Source: Numida meleagris (lineage: Eukaryota > Chordata > Aves > Galliformes > Numididae). Taken from it: a DNA stretch of 64,000 nt. A program made the translations under genes and the position numbers. The notes under the pieces are model-generated. The model worked only from the letters and a program-made list of their open reading frames with translations. It was not told the origin of the DNA and made no database searches. Numbering within the stretch: position 1 is the first letter of the stretch; every line of letters starts with the position of its first letter. Of the stretch, positions 24,955-38,490 are shown piece by piece. The stretch is taken from assembly GCF_002078875.1 (NCBI RefSeq), contig NC_034420.1, positions 3,223,814 through 3,287,813 on the forward strand, in the 5' to 3' direction.

Positions 24955-25265
24955 ACCATATCACCCTTTCACAGAAATATTACACTCCATCTTGAAATAA
25001 GATTATTTTTCTCTATCACTACTTCATTTGGAAGACTGTTTCAGAATTTCTCTGCTCTAAAGAACCTGATGTAAGATTCTATTGCAGAGTTATTCTTAGC
25101 CAATTTATGTTTTGGTTCCTGTGCCAACATTATCTGCTAGCTTCAGTTTTGCCTCTCTTTTGCTTAATAAAACACGATTTTGTCTTTAATGCTATGGCCA
25201 AGCACTCCAAGTCCTTCATCACCTCAGCAGAACTTCTCTCTGCCTGTTCCCCTTTTGAATTCCTT
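24955..25265 (-). repeat. Probable ancient CR1/L3-like LINE relic
   Basis: The phrase order (TTTGGAAGACTGTTTCAG, TTGGTTCCTGTGCCAACATT, TCTGCTAGCTTCAGTTTTGCCTCTC) resembles very old CR1-like copies shared by amniotes, in reverse orientation. It is heavily diverged and has no clear tail. Assigned from memory of the family's pattern, so moderate confidence. Confidence 0.45.
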
Positions 25266-25616
25266 CCTTGAGCATGGATGACGGACAAAACTATGTTCCA
25301 GATGAACAGACGCCAGTAGCCTTAAAATTTCTTGAGATCTGTGGAAAATTCCTCATGACACCACATATGCCTTTCATAGCACAGGTGGGTTAGGGATAGC
25401 AACACTGGCATGTACTCCGGAGATTCACACAAACAATACCCTGAGCTGTTAGCTGCAGGTACAGCCTCACGTTCTGTTACTGCTGTGTAAGAACGCTGAA
25501 GTCAAAAAAGCCTCTGTCTCAGGTACCCCATTTTCGAATGGTTATAATACTCATCCATGCGACTGTACAACTGACATCACAGCTATAAATTGATATAGAA
25601 ATCTAAAAGAAACCTT

Positions 25617-25668
25617 AATATACCTTATATATACCTTATACCTTAATATATACCATAATATATTTTCC
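25617..25668. repeat. Short tandem AT-rich repeat (TATACCTTA-like units)
   Basis: Units close to ATATACCTTA repeat four to five times with changes. Seen directly. Confidence 0.65.
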
Positions 25669-26271
25669 AGCTCATTGAAGTACTCCATCTGCCACAATCA
25701 CTGGGAGGCATCCAAGGTTAATTGAGTGCTTTGATTAAGCAAATTTTCTTGAACAGAGATTACTGACAATACATTTATTACCCGCTGCCAGGCAGATACT
25801 GCATTTTGCATTATTACAACTGTGAGTAGCAAACATAAAACATTAGAAAAATTTATATTAGAACAACAACAACAAGAAGAATTATAACAAACCTAGATCA
25901 TTATTTCAAGCAACACAGACTACTACTCTGACCTTGCTATGAATTCTACAAAACATTAGGCTTTATTGGAAGCCACTGCAAAATTATTTTCACTTCCACA
26001 CCATCAGGTAACATTAGGCCACGTTAAATGGCGATACAGTGATATTTACATTCCAGCTAACACTGTGTACATTAAATGCTAATTTTAATTATCATACCAA
26101 ACTAGGGGAAAGATCAGAAAGCTCCTAAGAAACTCACTTTTCATAGAATGTAACTTTCAAAAGATGTTTCTATCTGAACTGTAGAAAATTGTTTCAACAA
26201 GTAATGAATTTTAATGGTAATAATAATGTTACTGTGTTTTCTCAACCTCTTTACATGGTACTGATATTTAA

Positions 26272-26428
26272 GAATCACAGAACGGTTTGGGTTAGAAGGG
26301 ACCTTGGGAAGTCATCTAGTTCAGCTCCCCTGCTCAAGACGGGTCACCCCGTGAACCTTGGTGCAGGTTGCCAAGGACCACAGTTCAGATGACTCTGAAT
26401 AGCTACAGGGATGGAGATTCCATGTACT
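26272..26428 (-). repeat. CR1 LINE 3' fragment, minus strand
   Basis: AATCACAGAACGGTTTGGGT is the reverse complement of a CR1 tail, followed by AAGGGACCTTGGGAAGTCAT and, to about 26428, AGGGATGGAGATTCC. Short and 5'-truncated. The plus-strand ORF at 26189-26392 overlaps it and is not a gene. Confidence 0.9.
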
Positions 26429-26803
26429 GGTTTACCACTTTTTTTTTTTTCCCATCAGATTTTCTACAACAAAATCTCTCTCACTCCAAAAGAATTCCTT
26501 TTGGAACTGTTCTTGAAATCAATATAAGTTTCATCATAAATCCTGTTAATTAAAAAGAAACTTATCTAAGAGCACTTTTATGATCTCTGCTCAACATCTT
26601 TCTCACAACTGCAGTATATTGCAAAACCCAAACTGTTTTCTAACACTAATGTTATTCTCAAATCAAAGGACTTTTTCTTTTGCACCAGCTAACCTCTGAC
26701 ACGCTAAACTCATCAGGTTGCTAGGCTCTCCAAAAACTGCAAATTTTAGTGTCTAAAAAGCTGAATTCCTACTCTGATAACAAAAGTAATGTGTTTTAAA
26801 ACC

Positions 26804-26824
26804 AAACAACAACAACAACAACAA
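26804..26824. repeat. (CAA)n microsatellite
   Basis: Five or six CAA/AAC units, seen directly. A similar shorter tract lies at 25862-25876. Confidence 0.85.
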
Positions 26825-27885
26825 ATAAAGAAAAACTCAGATAATTTGGCCAAAATGTATACTCTAATCCAATGGTTCCTAATCCAAGTGGGATCTGCAA
26901 TTGCATAATTTCTATGAATTTAAAAGCAGGAAGTCTAGATGCTGGGATCCCTGGTTCTTTCTGGTAATGTTTAATGCTGCTGCTTGCCCTAATGTATGGC
27001 CCGTGCAGAGCATGTTGACATTTTGCACACTATCTTCTCTCAGAATTCCAACTCAGAGATCAGTTTTCTTGCAAAGAGGAGTGCACTCACATCTAAGGAT
27101 TAGTCCTGGAAGGAAAAGAGAAAAACTAACATGCTGTAACTCTTTCGAATAAGTTACTAGATCGCACCTGCAATGCTTGCATGGCTCCTCTGATATGATT
27201 TCATGAAGCTGGGAAAGCTTCAGCTGTAAAGAAAGCTTCTACTAACTTTTTTTTTTTCCCCCTAGCAGATCTCTGTTTCATCTGCCCAGGTACCTAGCAA
27301 TAGTCAATTACATAAAGAAAGGAGACAAGATAGGATCCCTTTTGCATTTATGCAATTATATTATGGTAGTAAAAAAGCACAGGAGAGAGATACTCAGTAG
27401 TGGATGCTGTCATTACATTAATCGTCTGCATGGCACCGGCTTAGCCCTGCTGCTCTTTCACTCCCCAATCTCTCTTAGGTGAGATTCAGGGTATATTTTA
27501 TGTTTGACAAAGCAGGGACAGAGAGTGTTTCAAGAAGCAGGTTTTGGCTCCCTGAATCTCAGCCCCCAAGACCCAGCCCTAGAGAATGTTAAGGAACACA
27601 GAAATCTGCTTTGGCATATGCCAGATGTCAGAGCTTAAAACTGCATCATCTGAAAAGGAACAGCAGAAAGACACAGCTCTAGTTACATCTTTCTCCATCC
27701 CCAGTGCACATACTATACCAAGATTAGTGTTTCCTGGGGACTGGATGCACGTTAAGCCTTCTGAGCTGGAGAGCCCTAAGTGAATTCTGGTCAGCTTGTG
27801 CTGATTCAAACCCGCCCAGGAAGCAGAGCATAGCCAGATCAGCCCCTTCATGTTTCATTTCAAGAATATACATCCCTCCCCTTAC

Positions 27886-27912
27886 CCCAAGCTTATGTCA
27901 CTGGAGTGTTCA
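27886..27912 (-). CDS. Candidate 27-base micro-exon
   Basis: A strong GGG|GTAAGGGG donor ends 27 minus-strand bases reading EHSSDISL. Its phases (one base in, two out) join the exon at 24641-24737. The acceptor has almost no pyrimidine tract, though branch-point-like TACTAA and GCTAAC lie just upstream. Confidence 0.2.
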
Positions 27913-28037
27913 CTTTGTTAGCATTTAGTAGGCTTTCCATTTCATTATTTTTTATCTTGAGAAAATCAGCATTACTAGTTCTAAAATTCACTGGAAAAGC
28001 GTTAAGTGAACCAACAAGTAAAGCTTTTCACACTTAC

Positions 28038-28057
28038 ATAAATCCTATGTTACTTCC
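28038..28057 (-). CDS. Candidate 20-base micro-exon
   Basis: A consensus GTAAGTGTG donor ends 20 minus-strand bases that read GSNIGF from a codon boundary and join the candidate at 27886-27912 in phase. The acceptor (TTTAGATATATTAG) is weak. Confidence 0.14.
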
Positions 28058-29567
28058 CTAATATATCTAAATATGCTGTGATCCAAAAGTTCAGCAAAAT
28101 CCGGTGTCTGATAGCTTCTGTTAAAATCTTTGTGGAACAATCAACTAATAAACAAAAGACTTATGTATAATGAACAACACATTTGGCTGGAGAGTGAAAA
28201 AGATTCTAAACAGCTTTTGTACTCCGTCCTCCAATGTCTGAAAACTATTTGTCAGCCCCAAACACTCCAGTTATGAGAACATGCTGGAAAGGGAGATGGA
28301 GAAAGGTAGGCTCAAAAAAAACACAAGATCATAAGGCAAAATACAGAGCTACAAAAATGATGTTGGAGTCTTGTTTCTTAACATGTGCTAAGATTTCTAT
28401 CATTGCTGATGTTAATAATTGACATGAAATACAGTGAGAGTCAGATAACAGCAGGAATGCTCAGGCCAGGAACCCATTTCATTTTCTAGCGGTGTGAGGC
28501 ACTGCGTAAGGGTAAGGGGGAAATACACAGCCTCATGTCAGAGATGATCTTGCTTCACTGTGTTACTCTCAAGGTATTTTCTGTCATTTAGAAAGAGGAT
28601 TCTGGCTGTGGCAGGGAACTGGAGGTGTTTTTTTTAGCGGAGAGAGAGGAAAAAGAACAAGATGTGAATTAATTGTTTGTGGAAGTGAGGAATTAATAGC
28701 AAAACCTTGAATTGGGTATAAGCTCTGCAGGCATTGTGCAAGCCTCATCACACAGCACTGCCATCTCACCCCAATTTATGACCTGGAACACAGCAAATTT
28801 TACTGCTTTTAGCTGGGACTGCAAGTTGTACCAAAGCATACAATGATTTCGTAAATCCAAGGGAAAGAGGTGAAAGCTCCAAGTTTCCTTAGCTCTTTAG
28901 CCTAGCTCAGGCGTAACCTGGAGAAAATGTGATGACACACCACAGCACCTGAGCCTGCAGACCACGCTGCCAGCATTTGAGTTCAGGGGTTAGATACAGT
29001 GATTCAGCATTCCCTAACTCAGAGCGCATGAGCAAGCCAAGATTTGCTCTCTAGCACAACCAAATACAAGTAAATGAGCAGGAATAGCTTTAGCATGGTT
29101 ACAGTTTGCACTTTCATATATGTAGACTATATCTTAATTTCTTACCACCATACCTAATAGGAGTAACATTTTTAATTCTTCAGAGTCCCGGAAAATCTCA
29201 TCCAGCATGGGCTGCTGAGATTAGAGGCCTCATTGTCCAGCTAGCCAGCCCCAAGAATTCACTAAAGAGAGGGAGTTCAGGCTCTCACTTCATGCTGTCA
29301 GAGTCCCTGCGTTCTGGTTCATACCACCAAAAGCCAGCTTAAACCAGAGGTGAATCTACTACATGATGTAACAAACGGCTATTGCTCTTATTTGCCCTGT
29401 ATATTCTTATCTCACAGTTCACAATTAATCACCACCCTGGAAATCAAACACTGAAGTATTTGTACATTCTCCTTTAAAATACATTTCAATTTCCTTTTAG
29501 TTGAACTGCCCTGTCCTTCGCCACACCTGCTCAGTGCACCATTCTGCACAGCACACTCTGTACATAC

Positions 29568-29589
29568 CTGGAGAGACTGATGACTCACG
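29568..29589 (-). CDS. Candidate 22-base micro-exon
   Basis: An excellent minus-strand acceptor (TTAAGTTCCCTGTCTAG) is followed 22 bases later by a CCAG|GTATGTAC donor. Two of three frames are open (RESSVSP or VSHQSLQ). The second would connect in phase to the candidate at 28038-28057. The exon is very short, so confidence is low despite the good sites. Confidence 0.2.
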
Positions 29590-30870
29590 CTAGACAGGGA
29601 ACTTAATCACCATAGAAAGAACACAAGATCAAAAACTGTGATGCAATGGAAATACAGAAGGATGTCTGTTCATTAGCAAATAATCACATTTGCAAGTTGA
29701 TTATATTTACAGCACCTCATGACTAAGGACTAGGTTCTGCTCTCAGTAACATGAACTTCTCTTTAGTATGTGACCATACAAATAACATTAGTATCAAATT
29801 TGTATTAAGCACTGATGTCATGCTGTAGAAAACTGTAAATCCAACCCTATCTATTTGGTAAGTACAGATTGCTTTTGTGCATGTTTTCTTAGACTTTGTG
29901 ATGGCTGAAATCTAGCTTACTCTCTTCTACTTGGAGACACTTCCCTCTTTGCAGAGAGAATAATTGAGAGAGACTGATTTTATGGGAACAGCAGTACAAA
30001 CGAATTGGCCTCCTATCTAACATTTATAGGGAAGGTTGCCTTGGTATCAGCATAGATCACAGGTACAGTTGAAGGTACAGTTAGTTTCTCTGAATTGCCA
30101 TTAAGCTCAGAGTACTCATCAGGTTTTAGACCAAATACATTAGGTTCCCAAGCCACCACTGTCCCTCATCATATGATCGCTAAAGGATTGCTCTGCTACT
30201 TCTCTCAGCTTGTGATGGTTATTTATCATTTGTTTGCAGTACTGAAATGGTTTTGCCACACTGTAATGTATTTCACCATGAATTAATACGTTGTATTTTA
30301 CAAATGTGCAGAAGGCTCTGGAGACTGTTAGGCTTCCGTGTGTCTACAGTCATGTTATTGTTGGAAATGCACTCTGTATGTTTCCATACCAAGAAGCCTG
30401 AAACTATCTGGTAATGCTGAAAGCAAGACTCCAGGTGTTACAGATCATGAAACTGATTCAGTGGAGTTCTTGTCACAAATACAAAGTCAGGCCCAGCCCA
30501 TTATCTCCTTGGGTGATTGCTATCACACTTCCAAGAATATAGTTTTAGCAATACCAGTGCTAAGATCAGCTTCTTACAGTGTTATGAACTGACCATAGCC
30601 AAAAATTGCTGATCACAACTTCCATGGGGATGGTGCACTTGCAATGTTTCTCTGCAGTCTGGATCCTGTGATGTCTGTACAGAGGCACTGCAATCTCTCT
30701 CTACAAAGAGACACTGTTATACACATTTCTCTCTTTCTCCTTTCTCTTGAAGGTGGAACTAACCAATAAAATTCAGAAGTGAAAAAGACAAAATCTGGAA
30801 GAGAAAGACACCACGATCAAATAAACCCTGTTTTCATAGGAAATGGGGCTACTGTAGTGGTATGAAATAC

Positions 30871-30917
30871 CACATATCCTCTGAGCTGCTAAGAGGCCAA
30901 GCTCTGAGCCTGCTGAA
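30871..30917 (-). CDS. Candidate 47-base exon
   Basis: The minus strand has a long pyrimidine tract and acceptor (TTTTCCTTCCTTCATTATCCAAG). The following 47 bases read FSRLRAWPLSSSEDM from a codon boundary, ending before GTATTT, a mediocre donor. Phases fit the candidates on either side. Confidence 0.22.
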
Positions 30918-32067
30918 CTTGGATAATGAAGGAAGGAAAATGAACTGAACTAATACTTTATTCAAAGTTTTACTGGCAGCTTGTCTGTTCTGATGATTTA
31001 ACTGTTGTTTACACTGAAACCAACATGCAAGAAGATTATAGCCTGCGACTCCCAAGGGAGCATGCTATGGAATTTCTGCATTCTGCACAATGTTATGGGT
31101 TAGCAACCACTCCTGTGTGCTAACACAGATCGCTTCAATCCCTGGTGTTTATCCTATAAACAAGAAAGTGCTCCACACTGTTGTCCTAAAGAAAATAGCT
31201 GAAATCTAAAGCAGCTTGGTCCTGTTTAAGCTGTCCCCAGACACCCTGCCTACCACGCGGGTTTGTTTTTCATTTATTTGTTAATGAGAACTGGCAGCAG
31301 ATGCTACACTTTTATTGAACATATTAATCACTGAAAGAAAACAATATTTCTGCTGCTCTGGCAACTCCTGTACTATGCGTAAATAGGACCTGCTGCTTTC
31401 CTGTTAACCCTGTACGTAACATAGAATCCCTAAAGCTTGGGGGTATTATGCTACAGTACATTTCTGCTGTAAGAATGGATGCTTAAATGTGGATTCACCT
31501 AAGATCTGTAACCATCAAATTGGCTTCTGATTCAAAATTCAACTTGTAGGAATAAGCATAGGAAATATGTGAGTAGTGCTTGAATGACTGTGAGAAATCA
31601 GAATGCAGCCTTTAGCCAGTTGCTAGTTTTCACAGAACAGTAGTAAGAAAAAGAACAGTTTAACACTCCTGATTCTTGTCATTCATAGCACTAAAATAAA
31701 CAGTATGTACTGAATGCCTGTAAGGCATAGGGAATTGCTGGCACATATGCTACATTTCATTCATAAATTCATGGCCACTAGCACATTTATTTACTCCTCT
31801 TATTATAGGATAACATGGGTGGGGGTTTAAGTGCAGAAGCTACATAGATACAATCAGCCCTTAAGCAGGCCTCTTCCTCACTTCTCATTTATGGGTTATA
31901 TTATTAAAGGTTCTCTTGAGGCAACTTTTCTCTTGAGAGCAAGCTACCCTGCACACTTTGTTTTGATAGGAACAGCTTACAGCTCAATATTGTACCTAAG
32001 AGCTCCAAAGATTTAGCATCATTACATTTCTGCTAATTTGTGCCATGCAGCAGTTACAGCACCCTAC

Positions 32068-32099
32068 CTGTGGCAACTCATCCAGAAGATAGGATGGCA
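32068..32099 (-). CDS. Candidate 32-base exon
   Basis: Ends at CACAG|GTAGGGTG on the minus strand and reads PSYLLDELPQ when entered with two bases. That is the phase needed to continue from the one-base exit of the exon at 36967-37112. The acceptor (CATCTGAATAG) is weak. Confidence 0.2.
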
Positions 32100-32109
32100 C
32101 TATTCAGAT

Positions 32110-34225
32110 GGGCTAACAGGTCTTAAACTACTGTTAGCAAATACAACCTGCTCTCTTCCACAAAGCTGCACTAATGCAGATGAGAATCAGATCCTATATG
32201 TTCTCTTATCCCCACATTCAAAGTTTCAATGTGTTTCTGAGGAAGCAAGGTGAATCAGAGAAGTGCAGTTCACATAACTATGGAGGCACCAATCAAAGGC
32301 CAAATGAATCTTAAAGTACGAAACTGAAAAATATTTTACCCATCAAAAAACCTGCTACTTATATATTGTTTCCTTATCTCCTACAGTGGAAAAAAAAAAT
32401 CCCTGAAACTGATCAATTAAACTCAGTGGAGACAACAAGGAAAAATGTAAGAATGTAATTTTCCCCGTGTCTTGGTTACAAAATACTCCTGGTTACACAG
32501 AAGCATACACAGCACTGGAGACCAAGTCATCTGTGCTTCAGAATTATAAAAAATTATTCTGAGTATAACAAAGGAGATGACAAGATGTCCCTGGGGGTGG
32601 TCTGTACATTCTTGTCTACAAAGAACAAATTACCGTGGAAAACATTTGAACACAGAATATTTTACCATAATGAATTAAGCATTACTTTTCTCCTCAAAGC
32701 CTAGCTGCTGAATTGTTTTGTTAAGTCAGCCCTAGGAAAAATCATTTGAATGTACATGTCTTCATTTGTATCTATAATCAACTCAGTGCCAGTTATAAAT
32801 CTTCCAAGTAAATTAGTTTTACTGTGGTCTGTTTGAGAACAGGCCTCATCTGTATCCAGCATTTATCACATATCCTCCTCCTTTGTCTACAGGTGAATGC
32901 AGTAGCAGAGAATAACCTGGGATGAAAAATAATGGTGGAATGTCACTGAAACAGAACAGTTTTAATAGGCATTCTCACAGTTCTCGTGGTCCTTACAGTG
33001 AGGAAATATTTCAGTTTCTCATTTTAGACATCCTGGCAACAGATTTCCTCTTATACGGGAAATTCAGAACTTGTTAATTCTCCCTAATTGGTAACTCAGT
33101 TCAAAACTCTCCAGCAGATACTGCACTTTCCATCCTGAAACAGGTGTTTTCTAGTAAGAGCTGGGCTACGCCAGCTTGGACGGGTGTTAATATGAATTTG
33201 TGTACAGTCTCAACATTCATAATTCTTCATGTTATATCTTCTAGCTTTCCTCCATCCTGCAGGTTCACCCTAAGGGTGTAAGTTTATCCTTAACAGTATT
33301 TATTAAATTAAAGACAGCTGCAGATCCTGCAATAATAGTAATAGTTCAAGTTTTTTTTCTTTCTACATGAATGAGTCTGATCATACCAGATGAATACAAA
33401 TGCTAGAATACTAGTTCTGTTCCTTATTAGTCCTTATGATCTCCATCATATGAAAATAGTTATGAGTTATTTGAGAGCAATTCCTTAACAATTTTTAAAG
33501 TAATTTGCTGGCATTTGCCAGTGAAATCAGCTGTTCACATGAGATCACAACAATTCTGCTATTTTTTTCCCAATTTGTTACCTAAAAAGCTTTAATGTAT
33601 TTGTGGAAAAGGGCCAATGAATTAGATTTTAGACTAACAAAAATTTTTCAAAACCCTAATGCAATCATGTCACTGTTCCTGCTGTAGCTTCTACTTGCTT
33701 GTCTAAAATGGGCAGATCTATTGTTGCTGGCACTAGTTAATATTACTACTGTACCTCAAGTAGTAAAACTTAGAGATATTTGAGTATTCTCCTCACTTGA
33801 AGAGCTTGGATGCAAAATTTGACATGCCTTATAGGAGTCTGATCACTGTAAGGTTGCTCACCCAGTGTCTTAAGCAAGGAATTTAAAAACATGGCATTTA
33901 TCTATCTCTATAGTTACATCCTATTTTTCAACACTCAAAGTCCTGGCATTGGTATTTAGCTGATTCTTGTAATGTTAGCTCCACTATTGCCATAGCTCCT
34001 TGGGAGATTTGAGTTTTAAATTTTTATTTCTGTCTTTAAGATATCTAGAAGGATATCTGAAATTCAGAATGGAAATGAAAACTACATGATAAATAGGGAA
34101 AAAATATAAGAGGATTTCACCTCCATGCACTACATTTTTGAATAATGTTTTCTAAAGTAATAACTTGTTTTTGTCACCTAAATAGATATTGTTGACAAAG
34201 AAAAAAATAAAGTGTTAAATAAGGA
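32110..34225. other. Intron-like DNA
   Basis: No repeat or exon was recognised. A few A- or T-rich runs, no ORF of note. Confidence 0.5.
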
Positions 34226-34320
34226 GCTCACTACCCTCTGAGTAAAGAATTTCTTCCTTACATCTCATCTAATTCTACCCTCTCCTAGGTTTTAGCTTTA
34301 GGGATATCCATGACCTGTGA
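34226..34320 (-). repeat. CR1 LINE internal fragment, diverged
   Basis: ACCCTCTGAGTAAAGAATTTCTTCCTTACATC is close to the reverse complement of the CR1 segment just upstream of the 3' region (the 'train-of-errors' segment with AGTTTAAAACC downstream). It is short and diverged, and lies about 0.6 kb from another CR1 piece in the opposite orientation. Confidence 0.55.
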
Positions 34321-34904
34321 ACATAGAAAGTACATTTTCCATACAGGGTACATTTAAGTCCTTTCTAGTTAACAGAATTTACCCTTAGTATAAACAGTGC
34401 ATGTTTGAGCTAAAAGAACAGGCCTATTAATTTTTGTTCACGTTAGACTACAATTGGGAGATAATTTAAGCTTGGTTTTTCCAGCAAACTGCATGTAACC
34501 ACATTAATTCATTTTTAAAATGTACTGATAACAAAATTACTAAACAGAAAGCAAACCTAATATTTTACATTTGCCCTTGGAAATCACATCAGTCCTCTAA
34601 CATGTCTGGAAAAGAAGTAGTTTGAGAGGTCAGTAAAGAGAAAGAGTGAAATTAGAATGTTCATAACTCCTTCAAATGAGCTTAGAATATTAGCTTTCTT
34701 TTCCAGAAAACAAATAATAGCTAACTGTTTTTAAGCTTGTCTATATTGTGTCTTTAAGCACTGTGTCTTCAGTTACTGCAGTTTGCTTAAAAATTACTTC
34801 CTAAGCGATATGCTCTATCTTTTCTTGTGGTAGGTTTATTTTATTATTTTTCCTTTTTTTTTTTTTTAGCTTTTACTTTGATGCAGATAGATACTGCTGA
34901 AAAA

Positions 34905-35041
34905 CTCCACCCCAGGTGGAAGTCAGTAAGTCCCTGGGCAACCTGATGTAGCTGTGGTGTCCCTGTACATTGCAGGGGATTGGACTAGGTTATCCTCAGA
35001 GGTCCCTTTTAACTCTAAGGATTCTATGATTCTCTGATTTA
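34905..35041 (+). repeat. CR1 LINE 3' end fragment
   Basis: CCCTGGGCAACCTGATGTAG, GGGGATTGGACTAGG and GAGGTCCCTTTTAACTC are typical of CR1 3' ends, finishing with GATTCTATGATTCTCTGATT at about 35021-35040. Confidence 0.9.
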
Positions 35042-35555
35042 TAGTCAAGTTACAGAGTAGACTGATCAGTAAATATGTTGGAACTCATGCTCATAAGAGC
35101 TGCATCTGCAGAACTGCTAGGTTATCATGATCTCCAGCCACTGATGAGTTCTTCAAGTAAGATAATCTAGGAGACTTTTGCAAGTCAAACTAAAACATCA
35201 TGTCAACAACAAAACGATGGAATAAAAATAGGAGTGAAGGAATTGCCAGGACAAAAGTTATTTAGCTAACCTGCACAAGCTCTCCTGGAGACCTCATGCA
35301 TAAAAGTTGAAAGGGAACATCCCATGCTGCAGTATTTCATAATGTGTGGCTGGATTAAAATGAACACAAGCACAGCAGGCTGACAGTCCAGAGGAAGAAA
35401 TCTGTGCTTTTGTAATGATATGCTTTGATGCTGTTAGCAGCAGAATGACCAATAAACTTCTGAATGACGTTAAAGACAAAAAGTGCCTCAAATCTTTTAC
35501 ACTATAAACCCAAGAAAACACAGTGAAACATCCATTTGTAACTATAATATATCAG

Positions 35556-35573
35556 AAAAAAAAAAAAAAAAAA
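35556..35573. repeat. A18 homopolymer
   Basis: Eighteen consecutive A bases, seen directly. Confidence 0.9.
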
Positions 35574-36966
35574 CTGTTATGCATAGCATGGCACCAAAGG
35601 CCTGAATTTCCTGTCATCTACACTCGAAGAAGCATATACTCTCATTCTTTCTGAATAGGTCACTAAATTTGGATGGTGACATGCACATCAGAGACTTTCT
35701 GTGTACAGATGGATTAAGAACAATGAATCAGCCTCTCTGCTTTAATAAAAAAGAAACAAACTTATAAAAACACCCCAGTGATTTTTAGTAAATCAGACAA
35801 GGTTATACAAATAAAATACTATAGCCATGTGATTTCAGTAAAGCCAATTACACCTAAATAGCCACAATACAAAGGTGTGAACTGTTCTTTCCTAGTTACT
35901 CATTACCCAATCTTCATTAATCATAAAAAATGTTTTTACATTATTCTGGATTCTATAACTGCAATCTCCCCATCAGTGTTTTGCTCAGGTGGCCTTGTTC
36001 CACCTGCTATCCTTTCTTTCCTTGCTAAGATATTTTGCAATATCTTGTAGATACTGCAGTTTGAGTGGGACTTTCAAAGAAGGGTTGTAGGCTACTGCAG
36101 GTGGAATCTCTTCCACGTTAATTTGGATGTCTCAGGGAGTTTGTTTTTTCCCCCATGTTTTATAATATTTTTTTTTACATTTTATAATCAGTGAAAATGG
36201 GTAGAAAAGCAATTAAATATATTGCAATTGTTTCAAGGGCTGATAAATAAAACTAAGCAAATGAAAAAGCAAACTCTACATGAAGATTTTTCCCCACTTT
36301 CCAGATCTAGATGAAAGTCCTATATAGATCATTCCTAATAATAAATGGAAAATATAATATTAAAAATGCAGGAATGAAAACTCAGTTAATCCTGTGATGC
36401 AACACCATTCTGTTTGTAGCAGCTAGCACTCTATGCCAGGTATTATGGACAAAACGTGGACGTGAATGTATAGTAATTAAAGTAATTAAAAAGAAATGCA
36501 GGAGTAGAATCCACACAAACTAACAGTCTGAAAGCAAACAACAAATGTGTTCATTACACATGCTGTGGATGCCATTTTTTCCTTTGTCTACATTCTGCTC
36601 ACTGCAATACCTCTGCAGTTGTATATCCCTATGAAAATAACGGTCAGCAGTTAAGGAAGAGAAATACTAGCTGGTAAAATAACTGGTAATTTCTTAGGCT
36701 TCAGGATTAAAAAAATAATAATTTCTTACTTATTCTAGACATAAACACATTAAATTGAGGCAGATACAATGATACATCTAGGCCAGGTTATATTTATTCG
36801 CAGAAACTTCTACAAGCAAAAATCAAATGGGAAGAATAATTAGAGGAGCATCTGTCAGATCTTCGTCCCTCAGCCCCTCTGCACATGAAGAAGAACAGTA
36901 AGTTGCAAGTAAGCACAAATCACGAGAGCACTGCTGAAGACAATCCGGATCAGAAACTTCACAGAC

Positions 36967-37112
36967 CTGAACTAATTCCTTGCAGCTTCTTAGAAAAGTC
37001 ATCCAAGTCACTATCATCACAACAGCTGGAGAAACAGATGTTCCGAGATGCTACCTCTTGAGACGAAACCATCTCAAAGATGGTGTAGTCTAAACTTCGC
37101 CCAGTTACACAG
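36967..37112 (-). CDS. Candidate internal exon, 48 codons, unidentified
   Basis: The minus strand has a good acceptor (AATAGTCAGTTATTTCAG), 146 open bases and a TTCAG|GTCTGT donor. The protein begins CVTGRSLDYTIFEMVSSQEV, continues ASRNICFSSCCDDSDLDDFS and ends KKLQGISS. At least four CpGs fall inside it, in CpG-poor surroundings. It enters with one base, completing the AG left by the exon at 38135-38274 to AGC (Ser). Overlapping ORFs on the plus strand (with the start at 36889) and in another minus frame (36823-37020) are taken as shadows. The protein family was not recognised. Confidence 0.42.
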
Positions 37113-38134
37113 CTGAAATAACTGACTATTCCTATGTACGATAATTAATTTATTAAGATTTTCACCAGTTTGGTTCAGAGTTGAACCTGACTCTTCAACA
37201 CAATCAACTTGTATCAGTCACTGATCACTTTGCATTAACAATTTTATGTTATATTCAAGTATAGTTCAGGTGGTGGCTGGAATAAAAGTGTGAGGCGCAT
37301 AGTTACGGCAACTACAGCGGGCAGCTAAAATGTATTCCTCAAATCCAATATCTGAAGCGTAAAAAGTTTAAAGTGATTTCTCCCCCAAACAGTCATGCTC
37401 TTCTTTGTCAAAAGCAGCAATGCCCGAAGTTCAGTCTCAAACGATGCTTAGGCTATCCTGCCTTTTTCCTCCACAGCCACAGTGTTTTGCTTGCTGCTGT
37501 TAATCTTGCAGATGAATAGGCACAGATAACGTGATACTTATCTCACAGGCAGGAGGTCTAGCGAGCTGCTTTTCAGAGCCCCAAACAAATGGTCCTCTGT
37601 GGATTGGTCAGCAGGACACTATGGAGTAGAAAGCTAGTTTGTACCTTCCCTGTGTCCCAGTATATCAAGGTTTAAGCTTCATTGATTCCAGTATAGACCT
37701 TAATCAAGATTTTTCATGCCTCAGAGAACAGTACAGCTGCTAAACTTTCTTTAATAAGTGTTTTATAGCTGGAGAAATTGAACTAGGAATTAGCTGAAAA
37801 GAAATGACTTGTTTCTGCCCTAATTAAGCAGCAGTTTATTATAACTCAAGCACTAACGTTGTTTTGCTCTAACATGAAAGAGATGTTGGTGTAAGGGATT
37901 TAGCGAGGTCATTGATTCCGTTCCAGTTGCTGGCTGCACTCTTGCAGCTTGCTTCAAATCTAAGAAGCCAAATGCACTGTTATAATTCTGAGAAGACTCC
38001 TACATTCCTTATTTCCCACCAAGTAAAGCAGATGCAGTCAGCTGACTGTGTCAGACTTACAGACACCAGTCTTTATAAAGTCACCTTGAGATTTCATGGC
38101 TGTTGTATTTTAAATGAAATTAATCTCCTATTAC

Positions 38135-38274
38135 CTGAAAAAGCTCATGTTGGCAATGTCAACAGAATATTCTTTTACAGGAGACACAATTGATGGAAGA
38201 GGACTGCCAAGCACATCTCTTGTTAGCTTAAAGTAGCTTGATGTTCTCAGCTTTTGTCCTTTGAGATCAGGACT
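38135..38274 (-). CDS. Candidate internal exon, 46 codons, unidentified
   Basis: A clear minus-strand acceptor (GTGGTTTGCACCTCCTACAG) leads into 140 open bases ending at TTCAG|GTAATAG. The reading is SPDLKGQKLRTSSYFKLTRD, then VLGSPLPSIVSPVKEYSVDI, then ANMSFF. A second AG two bases inside gives an alternative start that would match the two-base exit of 38491-38564. The two-base exit joins 36967-37112 in frame. Splice sites, length and composition make this one of the strongest candidates. Confidence 0.43.
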
Positions 38275-38490
38275 CTGTAGGAGGTGCAAACCACAAGAGT
38301 AACAGTGCATTATACCCGTTTTTCCTTCCCTTCTCCTTTTCTTATAAAGACAGATTATGATTTCCAGCTGACATCCAGAGTAAGGGAAAAAAAAAATCAC
38401 TGTGCAGCAGATGTGTGCTCCGCAGTCTCAGTACCTTGAGATTGTGCAAATATGAAGATGAATTAGAATATGTTGAATGGACATGGTCAC

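Noticed and set aside
30338..30592. 84-codon plus-strand ORF with a plausible composition
   Set aside because: No donor or poly(A) signal follows the stop, and no clear acceptor precedes it.
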